A DNA stretch of 50,054 nucleotides from assembly GCA_021805985.1 (NCBI GenBank), contig JAJZDN010000023.1, positions 1-50,054 on the forward strand. The letters run 5' to 3'. Under the pieces are notes generated by a model. The model saw only the letters and a list, made by a program, of their open reading frames with translations. It made no database searches and had not been told where the DNA came from. This stretch comes from Planctomycetota bacterium. GTDB taxonomy: Bacteria > Planctomycetota > Phycisphaerae > WQYP01. This document shows positions 33,673 to 42,701 of this stretch, in pieces. Positions within the stretch are counted from its first letter, which is position 1; each line of letters opens with the position of its first letter. The translations under genes and the position numbers were made by a program.

Positions 33673-35199
33673 ATGGCACTGTTGGGATTGGATATTGGCA
33701 CATCGGGAACTAAGGCATTGTTGCTGGATGAAAACGGGACTGTGCGCGCTGCGGCGGAATCTCCGCATGAGCTGCAAACGCCGCGCCCAGGATGGACGCA
33801 GCAAGACCCGGAGAACTGGTGGCAAGCCTGCCTCCTGGCCACCGCCAAGGCCTTGAAGAAGGGCAAGCTCAAAGCATCACAAATTACTGCCATCGGACTT
33901 TCCGGCCAGATGCACGGCAGCGTATTTCTCGGTGACGGCCCAAAAGCTTTGCGGCCGGCGCTGCTGTGGAATGATCAAAGAACCGTGGACCAGTGCCGAC
34001 AAATTGAAGAGAAGGCCGGTGGCCGTCAAGAGCTTTTGGCGATGGTGAGCAATCCGGCACTTACGGGATTTACAGCGCCCAAGATTCTCTGGTTCATGCA
34101 AAATGAGCCGGAAAAATTTGCGCGATGCCGCCATATTCTTCTGCCTAAAGATTACATCCGCTATCGCCTTACCGGCGAATATGCCTCAGAGGTTTCTGAT
34201 GCTTCCGGCACGCTGCTTCTGGATGTAAAAAAGCGGCAATGGCATGAGGGGCTAATTAGTCAGTTGGGCATCGATCGGGCGCTGTTGCCGCGCCTTACCG
34301 AATCACAGGAAATCAGCGGTCAGGTGAGCGGGGCAACCGCTCGCCTGATGGGTCTGACTGCAGGCATTCCCGTGGTGGGGGGTGCGGGGGATCAGGCCGC
34401 GGGAGCCGTGGGCACGGGCGTGGTGGAACCGGGCATTCTTTCGGCAGCGATGGGCACCAGCGGCGTTATTTTTGCCGCTTCTGGTGCCCCGCAGACCGAC
34501 CCGTTGGGACGGGTGCATACCATGTGCCACGCAATTCCTAATACGTGGTGCGTATTTGGCTGCATGCTTAGCGCCGGTGGATCGCTGCAATGGCTGCGGA
34601 ATACGTTTTTTTCCGCGCAACTGGCGCAACTGATCGCAAAGAAAAAAGACCCGGGATCGCTTTATCAACAGATGATCACGCTGGCCGGGAACGCTCCGGC
34701 CGGCGCGGAAAATCTTTTTTTTCTTCCGTATCTTACCGGCGAGCGATGCCCGCATCCTGATCCACATGCCCGCGGCTGCTTTATCGGCTTAACGCCCCGG
34801 CATTCTCTGGCACATCTGGCTCGTGCTACGCTCGAAGGTATCACCATGGGCATGCGCGAGCAGGTGGATATCATGCGCAGCATGGGCATTGCAATTAGGC
34901 AGGTGCGGGCCAGCGGAGGCGGAGCACGCAGTGATTTCTGGCGACAATTGCAGGCGGATATGTATCAGGCCCCGGTGGTGACAATTAATGTCAGCGAAGG
35001 CGCGGCTCTGGGTGCGGCCATTCTGGCTGGCGTAGGCAGTGGGCGGTGGAATAACGTTCCACAAGCTGCGGGCCAAATTATCAAAATCAAAAGCCGCAGC
35101 CGCCCGAATGTGAAACGCTCTGCCCTGTATGAGATCCATCACAAGAAATTTGCGATGCTCTATCCCGCCCTGCAACCGTGCTTTAACGCCATCGGATAA
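33673..35199 (+). CDS. xylB: Xylulokinase
   Basis: This FGGY-family kinase phosphorylates D-xylulose to xylulose 5-phosphate, feeding the pentose phosphate pathway. The N-terminal phosphate motif LLGLDIGTSGTKALLLDENG, the xylulokinase motif SGQMHGSV and WNDQRT, and the C-terminal ASGGGARSDFWRQLQADMY are all present. Length is about 508 residues, the family norm. ATG 33673 is chosen because GGAG lies five bases upstream; an earlier ATG at 33649 is not needed. No xylose isomerase (xylA) or transporter is adjacent, so the pathway genes are scattered. Confidence 0.94.
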   Translation: MALLGLDIGTSGTKALLLDENGTVRAAAESPHELQTPRPGWTQQDPENWWQACLLATAKALKKGKLKASQITAIGLSGQMHGSVFLGDGPKALRPALLWNDQRTVDQCRQIEEKAGGRQELLAMVSNPALTGFTAPKILWFMQNEPEKFARCRHILLPKDYIRYRLTGEYASEVSDASGTLLLDVKKRQWHEGLISQLGIDRALLPRLTESQEISGQVSGATARLMGLTAGIPVVGGAGDQAAGAVGTGVVEPGILSAAMGTSGVIFAASGAPQTDPLGRVHTMCHAIPNTWCVFGCMLSAGGSLQWLRNTFFSAQLAQLIAKKKDPGSLYQQMITLAGNAPAGAENLFFLPYLTGERCPHPDPHARGCFIGLTPRHSLAHLARATLEGITMGMREQVDIMRSMGIAIRQVRASGGGARSDFWRQLQADMYQAPVVTINVSEGAALGAAILAGVGSGRWNNVPQAAGQIIKIKSRSRPNVKRSALYEIHHKKFAMLYPALQPCFNAIG

Positions 35200-35219
35200 A
35201 GCACTTGGAACATGGGGAG

Positions 35220-35247
35220 CCTTAGCTCAATGCGGCAGCGTTGAGTT
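35220..35247. repeat. 28-base hairpin repeat, copy 1
   Basis: A 28-base sequence starting CCTTAGCTCAATGCGG and ending GCGTTGAGTT is identical to 48551-48578. It contains the hairpin CTCAATG-CGGCAG-CGTTGAG (7-base stem, 6-base loop, one G-T pair). This copy follows the xylB stop by about 20 bases. Confidence 0.7.
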
Positions 35248-35404
35248 GTACGCGGCGTGTGGGGTGATGGCACGAAGCGTTCTGCCTGTCAGAATTGGCA
35301 GAGCAGGTGCCGCATTGGATTGCCAATGCTTTTGCTGGCCGCGTTTCGCAGCAAACCGTGACGCTGCCGCGTCAGGCTTGGCATCCAGATCTCAAATCTC
35401 AAAT

Positions 35405-36166
35405 TTACGCACCCTCGTCCGGAGCAGACGGAAAGTCGCCGAATGGAAGTTCTTCGGCGGAAGAGTAGCGGCGTTCCACCATGGCAAAGCCAATGCGTGC
35501 CGCACCTAGCAAGGTGAGAATCAAGCCACTGGCCAACGCGCCCAAGCCCAGGAGCCTTTGCTGGTATCCTCGACGTGGCGGGAACCCGCGGGCCATCATG
35601 GGGTTAAAACCGCCATTGGCTCCTAGTCTACCGCGGGGAGGAAATCTGCCATTGCCCGCACGAAAGCCGGGGTGCGGGGGCAAAGAGCCGAGAGGTGCCA
35701 AGGGGTGGCCCGCATTGCCTGCTGCCGGCGGAAGTAAATCGGCTGGAGCATGACCTTGGCCAGGCATGGCACCCCGACGCGCCCCCCCACCACCGGGCAT
35801 GGTGACTGGGCCAAATTCCCCGCCAACGGGCGGCCCCACCATGGGCAGCATACGCAGTGGGGAAGGCCTAGGGGAAGACATGCGGGAAGCCATAGGGGAA
35901 TGAACCATGATCACCGCCGCACCCCCGACGATCAGCAGCGCCACCCCCAAAGTTGTCAGCATAATTCCCTGCCGCAATGAGCTTAACCACATGGGCAGCG
36001 TCGTGGGAAGATGCGGGACGCCCTTTTCAATGGCTAATTTTAGAATCGCCAGACGCTGCCGGTCGTGATGCCATCGCAGCAACATTGCCAAGGCAATTAA
36101 GGCGGCCATGGCAATTATCAGCGTAATCGCCAGCGGGGCATGCGAAGGAGGTGGAAACGGAGGCAT
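35405..36166 (-). CDS. Two-segment membrane protein with Pro/Gly-rich linker
   Basis: The ~253-residue protein begins with a membrane segment (LAITLIIAMAALIALAMLLR) followed by a cytoplasmic stretch with KLAIEKGVPHLP. A second segment (IMLTTLGVALLIVGGAAVIM) follows. A long, low-complexity Pro/Gly/Arg/Met-rich linker comes next, then a last hydrophobic segment (LLGLGALASGLILTLLGAAR). The early part resembles the DUF6249-type membrane proteins seen beside ECF sigma factors in planctomycetes, and here the ECF sigma gene is divergent and adjacent. The role is unknown; a sensor in the sigma circuit is speculation. ATG 36166 is preferred because AAAGG lies just before it at a better distance than for ATG 36175. 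Confidence 0.65.
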   Translation of the reverse strand: MPPFPPPSHAPLAITLIIAMAALIALAMLLRWHHDRQRLAILKLAIEKGVPHLPTTLPMWLSSLRQGIMLTTLGVALLIVGGAAVIMVHSPMASRMSSPRPSPLRMLPMVGPPVGGEFGPVTMPGGGGARRGAMPGQGHAPADLLPPAAGNAGHPLAPLGSLPPHPGFRAGNGRFPPRGRLGANGGFNPMMARGFPPRRGYQQRLLGLGALASGLILTLLGAARIGFAMVERRYSSAEELPFGDFPSAPDEGA

Positions 36167-36306
36167 ATAGCCCATCCTTTCTGCCTAAACGGCAACGCGG
36201 TCATCGTTTTGGTACACTGCGGGCGGCGGTTGGTTTCAAAAATCCAGATATTTTTTCAAACCGTTCAGGATTCCGGATACACTAATAGTGCAAGTGAAGA
36301 GGTACG

Positions 36307-36846
36307 GTGATGGAATTGCTGGACACACCGATGGATTTAGCGAGCCTGCGGACCGGTGATGCGGAGGCATTTGCGGAGTTGGTGCAGCTATTTCAAGATC
36401 GCATCTTCAGCCTGTGCCAATCCGTAGGGTTGCGCGGGGCGGATGTCGATCAGGCGGCGGCTGATATTTTCTCCGCTGTTTACCTGGCGCTGCCCGGCTT
36501 TGACGGGCGCTGTGCTCTGGGAACCTGGATTTACCAGATTGCCTTCCGCACGGCGTTGCGGCAGCGAAAACGGGATGCCCGGCATACGCATGGCAATCTG
36601 CCGGAAAATCTTTCCGCCCCTCACGCGTCCGATGCCGTAGAAGAGGCGGAGACCAGAGAGAATATCTGGCGATGCGTTGCGGCGCTGGGCAGGCAGACGG
36701 CGATGATTGTAAAATTATATTATCAGGACGGGTTACCCCTGCCGGAAATAGCGGAAATTACAGGGCACCCGGTCGGCACGATAAAGACTATTTTATTTCG
36801 CGCCCGGCGACAGTTATCCGAAAGCCTTGCGAGGTATAAGCCATGA
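36307..36846 (+). CDS. ECF-type RNA polymerase sigma factor
   Basis: The 179-residue protein has sigma region 2 (FAELVQLFQDRIFSLCQSV, about 20-40, then the LGTWIYQIAFRTALRQRKR block) and sigma region 4 (LPLPEIAEITGHPVGTIKTI, about 143-162), without region 1 or 3. This is the ECF class. It starts at GTG 36307 or ATG 36310 with a GAGGT site upstream. Its last bases overlap the start of the next gene (36843-36846), indicating co-transcription and translational coupling, the usual layout for a sigma factor and its anti-sigma. Confidence 0.9.
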   Translation: MMELLDTPMDLASLRTGDAEAFAELVQLFQDRIFSLCQSVGLRGADVDQAAADIFSAVYLALPGFDGRCALGTWIYQIAFRTALRQRKRDARHTHGNLPENLSAPHASDAVEEAETRENIWRCVAALGRQTAMIVKLYYQDGLPLPEIAEITGHPVGTIKTILFRARRQLSESLARYKP

Positions 36847-37286
36847 AAAAATCATTTGAATTTTCCGCCGCGGATAGGGATGCGGCAATCCGCCACAGTT
36901 TTGCCTTGGCCAGCACGCATGTGCCGCAGATTGATATTGCCGCCGCGGCGCTGGATCAGGCGAAAAAAAGACGGGCCGCAGTGATTCGGCACACCAAGGC
37001 ACTGCAGCGCATGAACCGTCTCTGGCGGACGATGACCGGCACGGCTACGGTGATTATCGCCGGCATTACTATCTTAGCACTGCTTTGGGGCCTCTCTGCG
37101 AGCAGCCAAAACACTACCGTTACCTCCGCGACAGAATCAACGACCCGTTCTGTTGCGCAGTCGTCCACGGTGACGGTAAGCCTGGAATGGATTCTTCTGG
37201 CTGCTGGTTTGGCGATTGCGTGGCTGATTGTCACCAATATATTTCGTGCAATTAGCATGGACCCCTACGAAGGCGTACTGGCCTAA
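36843..37286 (+). CDS. Small membrane protein, candidate anti-sigma factor
   Basis: This 147-residue protein has a cytoplasmic-like N-terminal ~60 residues and two membrane segments (TATVIIAGITILALLWGL and WILLAAGLAIAWLIVTNIF), with a Ser/Thr-rich loop between them. The gene overlaps the ECF sigma stop codon. By position it is the best candidate anti-sigma factor, but there is no recognisable zinc-binding ASD motif (HxxxCxxC). The inference therefore rests on context alone. Confidence 0.6.
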   Translation: MKKSFEFSAADRDAAIRHSFALASTHVPQIDIAAAALDQAKKRRAAVIRHTKALQRMNRLWRTMTGTATVIIAGITILALLWGLSASSQNTTVTSATESTTRSVAQSSTVTVSLEWILLAAGLAIAWLIVTNIFRAISMDPYEGVLA

Positions 37287-37302
37287 GATCCATGGCGGTA
37301 AG

Positions 37303-38175
37303 TCAGCTCTGGCGCATGATGCCTTTGAGATTGGCCATCGTGCCGCCAATGTCGCCGCTGCGCATGAGCGTTTCACCAATTAACACCGAGCGTATACCAA
37401 CCGCATTTAATCGTTGAATATCGGAGCGATCCCGAATTCCGCTCTCGGAAACGAGCACGGCTTTATCATCGACAAATTCCGCCAGACGCAGGGAATTAAC
37501 CAGATCGACTTTGAAGGTTGTTAAATCCCGATTGTTAATCCCCAGAAGGCTGTAACTGCGCATCGGAAATCCGAGCATATTCAGCACGCGAAGCAAACTG
37601 TCAAGCTCATGAACCTCTATCAGGGCGGTGAGCCGTAATTCAGCTGCCAGAATCAGCATATCCATCATCGCCGCGTCGTCGAGAATTTCCGCGATCAGTA
37701 GAATGGCATCCGCGCCGGCCACGCGAGATTCCCACACCTGATACAGATCAATGATAAAATCCTTCCGCAGGATCGGAATGGCCACTTCCCGGCGAACCTG
37801 CCGGAGGTAATCCAGGGAACCGTGAAAATATTCCTGATCCGTCAGTACAGATAGTGCATCGGCTCCCGCACTGGTGTATGCTTTGGCTATCGCGACGGGG
37901 TCAAAGTCGCCGCGAATGATGCCGGCGGAAGGGGAGGCTTTTTTAACCTCCGCAATAACGTTGACCAGGCCCGCGGGTTCGCGGGTCACGGCGGTGAAAA
38001 AATTCCGGGGATCTTCCAGGTCACGGCATTGCGCCTGAAGCTCGGTTAAGGGCATTCGGGACATGGCTTGGGCGACTTCCCGTTTTTTAGTTTCGACGAT
38101 CTTCTGGAGAATATTCAGCGTATAAATCCTTGTTCTGGAGATTAACATATCCATCCACAGACTCTTCATCCTCAA
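37303..38175 (-). CDS. trpC: Indole-3-glycerol phosphate synthase
   Basis: The enzyme converts 1-(2-carboxyphenylamino)-1-deoxyribulose 5-phosphate to indole-3-glycerol phosphate in tryptophan biosynthesis. The start is seen as ILQKIVETKKREVA. The catalytic and substrate motifs are VIAEVKKASPSAGIIR (Lys and Glu) near residues 75-90, ILRKDFIID near 138, LLIAEIL, LIEVH, LLGINNRDL and LVSESGI. Length from ATG 38175 is 290 residues, about 20 longer than typical, and the ATG is only three bases from the divergent CPBP start, so a start near 38154 or 38148 is likely. It stands alone, without trpB, trpD or trpA beside it. Confidence 0.94.
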   Translation of the reverse strand: MRMKSLWMDMLISRTRIYTLNILQKIVETKKREVAQAMSRMPLTELQAQCRDLEDPRNFFTAVTREPAGLVNVIAEVKKASPSAGIIRGDFDPVAIAKAYTSAGADALSVLTDQEYFHGSLDYLRQVRREVAIPILRKDFIIDLYQVWESRVAGADAILLIAEILDDAAMMDMLILAAELRLTALIEVHELDSLLRVLNMLGFPMRSYSLLGINNRDLTTFKVDLVNSLRLAEFVDDKAVLVSESGIRDRSDIQRLNAVGIRSVLIGETLMRSGDIGGTMANLKGIMRQS

Positions 38176-38178
38176 TCC

Positions 38179-39159
38179 ATGCTTACCAGCTATGACATTT
38201 TAGCAATTCTACCGGCAATCAGCATTGCCGTCCTGATCCTTACCGGGGTATTTTCTGCTAAGCCGCTGGCGGACGCGCCGGTGCGGCGAAATACGCTGGA
38301 TTATCTGGTCATATTGTTTGTTCTCATGCTCTATTTTTCCTTCACGTTCCTTTCCGCACCTATTGCGCTGGACTTCATGCCCATGGTTCAGGCTGCAAGC
38401 CTTGCCGATGTTATAGGCAGAATTGCGGCAGTGGCGGCAATTTTCCTGGTCTGCTCGCGATTCTTTGAAAACGGGATATCCGGCTTCGGAGCTTCTGTCG
38501 GTCTGATTCCCAAAGGTATTGTCGTGGGTGCTTTAAGCTTTGTTGCCATTGCGCCGATTTTATATTCCCTTCTGGCGGTGACCGAAACGCTGGCCGAGCA
38601 TATCACACACAAAATGCCGCCCGTGCATCCCATGCTAAAGGCCCTGGCAACTGACCACTCGGCAGCGAGCCTGGCATTTTTATCGTTTCTAATTGTCGTG
38701 GCTGCCCCCATTTCCGAGGAACTCTTCTTCCGCGGTCTGATTCAATCCTGGCTGGGCCAAAAACTGGCAGTTCTTGCTGCTCGCACCAAGGAGGAACCGG
38801 CAGATGGTACGCGTCGGTCGGCGATCGCTCGGGTTGTTCATTTTTTTGAAACCTTTTTCACCGGCACACGTCACGCTTCCGCATCGGCCGAAGACTCGTC
38901 GGCTAATAGCTGGCCGGCGGGGCCGTGGCTTCCGCGTAGCCGGTGGATCGCTATTCTGATAGCAGCCACGCTGTTTGCGGGCATGCACTTCGCGGTTGCC
39001 AAAGGGTATGATGAATATTTTCCAGTCTTGTTTCTTCTGGGCGTAGCGCTGGGATATATCTACGAACGGACAGGTAATATCTGGACGGACATCACCATGC
39101 ACGCCTGTTTTAACTTTATCCCTACACTGCTTATTCTGTGCGGGGTAAAACCGAAATAA
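38179..39159 (+). CDS. CPBP-family intramembrane protease
   Basis: This is a CPBP (Abi/CAAX) glutamic endopeptidase-type membrane protein of 326 residues with about eight segments. The first motif is EELFFRGL (about residues 179-186; catalytic Glu pair and Arg), the second FAGMHFAV (~268-275) and the third HACFNF (~310-315), the usual three. Such proteins cleave membrane substrates and act in peptide maturation, immunity or signalling. A ~50-residue hydrophilic insert lies between the first and second motifs. The start codon is three bases from that of trpC and lacks a ribosome-binding site, so the true start may be internal. Confidence 0.88.
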   Translation: MLTSYDILAILPAISIAVLILTGVFSAKPLADAPVRRNTLDYLVILFVLMLYFSFTFLSAPIALDFMPMVQAASLADVIGRIAAVAAIFLVCSRFFENGISGFGASVGLIPKGIVVGALSFVAIAPILYSLLAVTETLAEHITHKMPPVHPMLKALATDHSAASLAFLSFLIVVAAPISEELFFRGLIQSWLGQKLAVLAARTKEEPADGTRRSAIARVVHFFETFFTGTRHASASAEDSSANSWPAGPWLPRSRWIAILIAATLFAGMHFAVAKGYDEYFPVLFLLGVALGYIYERTGNIWTDITMHACFNFIPTLLILCGVKPK

Positions 39160-39213
39160 GCGAGGAAGGGCGCTGGAATAATTTCCAAAGCGACGCTGTA
39201 TGTTTACCCCATA

Positions 39214-39246
39214 CCACCGGCAGAGCCGGCGGCTTTGTGATGGATG
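39214..39246. repeat. REP-like hairpin element, copy 4
   Basis: ACCACCGGCAGAGCCGGCGG followed by CTTTGTGA lies between the converging ends of the CPBP and histidine kinase genes, matching the position of the copy at 12031. Confidence 0.65.
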
Positions 39247-39279
39247 GTAAACTTGCGCAAGGCTTTCCGCTGTATCGCC

Positions 39280-39316
39280 GGGCAGGCCGGGCGAGCCGGC
39301 GGCTTTGTGGAGGGGC
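39280..39316. repeat. REP-like hairpin element, diverged copy 5
   Basis: A second, partial copy lies 40 bases further on. It keeps GAGCCGGCGGCTTTGTGGA and a preceding GGGCAGGCCGGGC block. Confidence 0.45.
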
Positions 39317-39340
39317 GGTAAATGGGTGCCGAAATGTGAG

Positions 39341-40105
39341 TTAGTGCAGTGGCAGATCAAGGCGGAAATTGGTTCCTTTGCCCGGCTCACTGGTAAAGGA
39401 AATATGTCCGCGATGCTCTTCGATAATGCGGCGCGTGGTGGCCAGCCCCAGACCGGTGCCCCCTTTTTTGGTCGTGTAATAGGCTTCAAAAATATGCGAC
39501 TCGGCACCCGGTGCCACACCAGATCCCGTATCGGCTACATCCAAGTAGACCCGCGATTGATCGACATGCGTGCGAATAATCAGATCCCCCCCTTCCGGCA
39601 TAGCCTGCACCGCATTAAGCATCAGGTTTAACAGAGCCTGTTTGATTAAATTAGGATCCAGGGGGCATACGGGTTCCTCCTGGCACAAGCTGGCATGAAG
39701 TCGAATGTTGGCGGCTTGCGACTGGGGGCGAAAAAAGTCGACCAAATCCCGAACCAGATCATTAAGCCGCGTGGGTTTGCTATGCAGTTCCAGGCGACCG
39801 GCAAAGCGAAGAAAATCATCGAGCGTGTGCCCCAGCCGATCCACCTCTTTACGCAGAGTTGAAACTCTGGCGCGGCTGGATTCAACGCCGGGCAGGCCCA
39901 CAAGATCCTCCTGCAGCAATTGCAAGTTGAGTTTAATGGTGGACAGCGGATTTTTTAATTCATGCGCCAATCCGCCGGCCAGTTCGCCCAGACGTGCCAG
40001 TTGCTGCACGCGGTCCCGCCGATCGCGTTCCCGCGCGGAATTATCAGCGGCCGAATCTTCCGGTCGCGCCGTTGCTTCGCCAGGATGTGCTGGAGGCTCT
40101 GTCAT
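39341..40105 (-). CDS. Soluble sensor histidine kinase (HisKA-HATPase)
   Basis: The product has a HisKA dimerisation domain with phospho-accepting His48 in GGLAHELKNPLSTIKL, then a HATPase_c domain with N box LMLNAVQAM, G1 VADTGSGVAPGAE and G2 GGTGLGLATTRRI. No membrane segment or PAS sensor domain is present, so it is a cytoplasmic kinase like the transmitter part of NtrB. ATG 40105 is chosen because the family-like start MTEPPAHPG follows and the upstream 29 codons (to 40192) look like noise. No response regulator is adjacent; the pseudo-receiver at 13903 is far away. Confidence 0.88.
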   Translation of the reverse strand: MTEPPAHPGEATARPEDSAADNSARERDRRDRVQQLARLGELAGGLAHELKNPLSTIKLNLQLLQEDLVGLPGVESSRARVSTLRKEVDRLGHTLDDFLRFAGRLELHSKPTRLNDLVRDLVDFFRPQSQAANIRLHASLCQEEPVCPLDPNLIKQALLNLMLNAVQAMPEGGDLIIRTHVDQSRVYLDVADTGSGVAPGAESHIFEAYYTTKKGGTGLGLATTRRIIEEHRGHISFTSEPGKGTNFRLDLPLH

Positions 40106-40164
40106 GGTGCACCGCGCATGCTCCGATCGCGTGCCAATAAGCAGGCGATGGAAGCTGTCGTACC

Positions 40165-40222
40165 GCAGGCCTCTTGCCTGCATGGGAAACACACCGAGGG
40201 CAGGCGGGACGCCTGCGTTACC
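40165..40222. repeat. GCAGGC...GCCTGC palindromic elements
   Basis: GCAGGCCTCTTGCCTGC (40165-40181) and GCAGGCGGGACGCCTGCG (about 40201-40218) are two small palindromes in tandem upstream of the kinase gene. A similar one, GCAGGCTTCCAGCCTGC, lies at 31509. Confidence 0.5.
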
Positions 40223-40267
40223 AAAGTTGCCGCACGGTAATTATCCATGGCTTGGCACGGGCCTCGC

Positions 40268-42445
40268 TTATGCCGAGGGCGACGATGCCGCTGCCGGGGC
40301 CGGAGCAGCCGCAGGAGCCGGAGCAACTGCGGGGGCCGCGGCTGCCGGCTGCGGATTTTCATCACGCATGGCCTGCTTGCGGGAAAGCTTAATGCGGCCC
40401 TGATCATCAATGGCGATGACCTTGACGCGAACTTCCTGGCCCATTTTCACTTCGTCCAAGGCGTTTTTGACATATTTATCGGATAATTCACTGATGTGGC
40501 ACAAGCCATCAACTCCGGGAATCACTTCAATAAACGCACCAAATTCTTTGATGGATGAAACCTTGCCGTTATAAATTTTTCCGACTTTCACATCTTCCGT
40601 GAGGCGTTCAACTTCCTCGCGGGCGCGTTCGGCGGCGGCCATTCCCAGTGCGGAAATAAATACGGTTCCGTCATCTTCAATGTCGATCTTGGCGCCAGTT
40701 GTTTCCACAATTTTCTTAATGGTTTTGCCGCCGGGGCCGATCACTTTACCGATCTTCTCGGGATTAATATGAATGGTCAGTAAGCGCGGAGCAAACGGGG
40801 AAATTTCCGCTCGGTGCGCGGGAATCACAGCCTGCATTTTTTCCAATATCTGCAGCCGTGCAACGCGGGCCTGTTCCAGCGTCGCGACAACCTGATCCAT
40901 GCGTAAACCGTGAATCTTCAAATCCAATTGAATTCCGGTAATACCCTGCGAGGTACCGGACACCTTGAAATCCATATCACCGAAGTGATCTTCCTCACCA
41001 AGGATATCCGTCAGCAGCACTTCCCGGCTGCCTTCACTTACCAGACCGATACTGATACCAGCCACAGGGCGGATCAGCGGTACGCCCGCGTCCAGCAGGG
41101 CCAATGTGCCGCCGCATACAGAGGCCATGGAAGAGCTGCCGTTAGACTCAAGAATATCGGATACCACACGAATGACATACGGGAACTGATCGGGCGAAGG
41201 CAGCACAGGTTCCAGTGAACGCTCTGCCAAGGCTCCGTGCCCAATTTCCCGGCGGCCCGGCCCCATGATGCGCTTAACTTCTCCGGTGGCAAATGGGGGG
41301 AAGTTGTAATGCAACATGAATTTCTTGGAATATTCCTCACCAAGTCCGTCGACAATCTGCTCATCATCACCCGTGCCCAGCGTGGTGGTGACCAGAGCCT
41401 GGGTTTCACCCCGGCAGAATACCGCTGAACCGTGCGTGCGGGGCAGCACACCCACTTGCCCCGTGATCGGGCGAATCGTGGTGTGATCCCGGCCATCCGG
41501 ACGCACGCCGGAGAGAATCAAGTCGCGTACAACCTTTTCTTCAATTTGGGAAAATGCGTTGGCCACCAGAGCGGGGTCATGGGTGGGCTTTCCGGTGGCA
41601 GGATCTACCGCGGTGAGCTTTTCAACAATTTCTTTTTTGATAAGTTTGACAGCGTTCTTGCGGTCCAGCTTGCCGGGAATTTGCCGTGCCTGCCGGAGCC
41701 GATCGGAATAACCGGCGACAATTTTTACCAATTCCGCAGAGGCCGAACGCAGGATGCATTCCTTGGGCTTACCCACTTTGGCCATGAGATCCCGTTGCAG
41801 TGCCACCATTTGGCGAATAAACGTTTGGCCGAATGCAATAGCTTCCAACACTGATTTTTCAGATTGCTCGCGTGCACCCACTTCAATCATGTTGATATGA
41901 TCCTCGGTGCCGGTCAGCAGCAGATCCATATCCGAGGCGTCCATATCCGCCTGCGTGGGCATGAGCATCAATTGGCCATCAACCCGCCCAACGCGCACCG
42001 CGCCAATGGGGCCTTCAAAAGGAATTTTGCTGATCGCCAGCGCGGCAGACGCACCGACCATCGCCAGAATATCCGGATCATTCTGCCCATCAGCCGACAG
42101 CACCATGGACTGAATCAATACTTCATCCATATAACCCAGCGGAAACAGCGGGCGAATCGGACGGTCAATCATTCGGGCGGTCAACGTTTCTTTCGTGGTC
42201 GGGCGGCCTTCACGTTTGATAAATCCACCGGGGAATTTACCGGCGGCGGAAGTCTTTTCACGATAATCAACGGTGAGCGGGAAAAAATCAATCCCGGGCC
42301 GCGGATCGGAAGTCACTACTGTGGTCAATACCACGGTATCACCGAACCGAACCAATACCGCGCCGTCGGCCTGTTTCGCCAAATACCCCGTCTCTATGGA
42401 TAATTTCTGCCCGTTTAATTCCGTCTCAACTTTCACTGCCGTCAT
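40268..42445 (-). CDS. pnp: Polyribonucleotide nucleotidyltransferase (PNPase)
   Basis: PNPase degrades RNA phosphorolytically from the 3' end and is a core part of the degradosome. Two RNase PH domains are visible, starting with VLVRFGDTVVLTTVV and GVLPRTHGSAVFCRGETQAL. The KH domain (GPGGKTIKKIVETTGAKIDI) and the S1 domain (GKVSSIKEFGAFIEVIPG) follow. The C-terminus ends in an Ala/Pro-rich tail. I place the start at ATG 42445, seven bases after AAGGA; ATG 42460 overlaps that site. About 725 residues, the normal length. It follows rpsO, the conserved arrangement, with two hairpins in between. Confidence 0.97.
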   Translation of the reverse strand: MTAVKVETELNGQKLSIETGYLAKQADGAVLVRFGDTVVLTTVVTSDPRPGIDFFPLTVDYREKTSAAGKFPGGFIKREGRPTTKETLTARMIDRPIRPLFPLGYMDEVLIQSMVLSADGQNDPDILAMVGASAALAISKIPFEGPIGAVRVGRVDGQLMLMPTQADMDASDMDLLLTGTEDHINMIEVGAREQSEKSVLEAIAFGQTFIRQMVALQRDLMAKVGKPKECILRSASAELVKIVAGYSDRLRQARQIPGKLDRKNAVKLIKKEIVEKLTAVDPATGKPTHDPALVANAFSQIEEKVVRDLILSGVRPDGRDHTTIRPITGQVGVLPRTHGSAVFCRGETQALVTTTLGTGDDEQIVDGLGEEYSKKFMLHYNFPPFATGEVKRIMGPGRREIGHGALAERSLEPVLPSPDQFPYVIRVVSDILESNGSSSMASVCGGTLALLDAGVPLIRPVAGISIGLVSEGSREVLLTDILGEEDHFGDMDFKVSGTSQGITGIQLDLKIHGLRMDQVVATLEQARVARLQILEKMQAVIPAHRAEISPFAPRLLTIHINPEKIGKVIGPGGKTIKKIVETTGAKIDIEDDGTVFISALGMAAAERAREEVERLTEDVKVGKIYNGKVSSIKEFGAFIEVIPGVDGLCHISELSDKYVKNALDEVKMGQEVRVKVIAIDDQGRIKLSRKQAMRDENPQPAAAAPAVAPAPAAAPAPAAASSPSA

Positions 42446-42552
42446 TTTTGTGTCCTTCAATAAAAAACTTGGTTACCAACAATTTCTACAACAACATCGC
42501 TTGCGATCCATCCCTGATTACCGCAATCAGGAAATTCGTTCATCGCAAACCG

Positions 42553-42575
42553 GCGGGAATAACAACAATTCCCGC
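42553..42575 (-). other. Hairpin in the rpsO-pnp intergenic region
   Basis: GCGGGAAT and ATTCCCGC form a perfect 8-base stem with a 7-base loop about 110 bases upstream of the pnp start. In E. coli the pnp leader is folded and cut by RNase III for autoregulation; this hairpin is a candidate counterpart. It has no trailing U-run. Confidence 0.5.
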
Positions 42576-42701
42576 TACTATTAACCAGCAGCCGAACGCA
42601 AAACAATTTCGCGCTCAAAACCGCCGTACCGCCCATTGGGTCCATGAACCCGATGGGGGCATTCATAAAAAGACGCCGGAATAAATGTCTGCCTGTGCCT
42701 G

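Noticed and set aside
38689-39519. 276-residue reverse open frame across the CPBP gene end
   Set aside because: It overlaps the CPBP and histidine kinase genes and the REP elements, and its composition is unlike a real protein.
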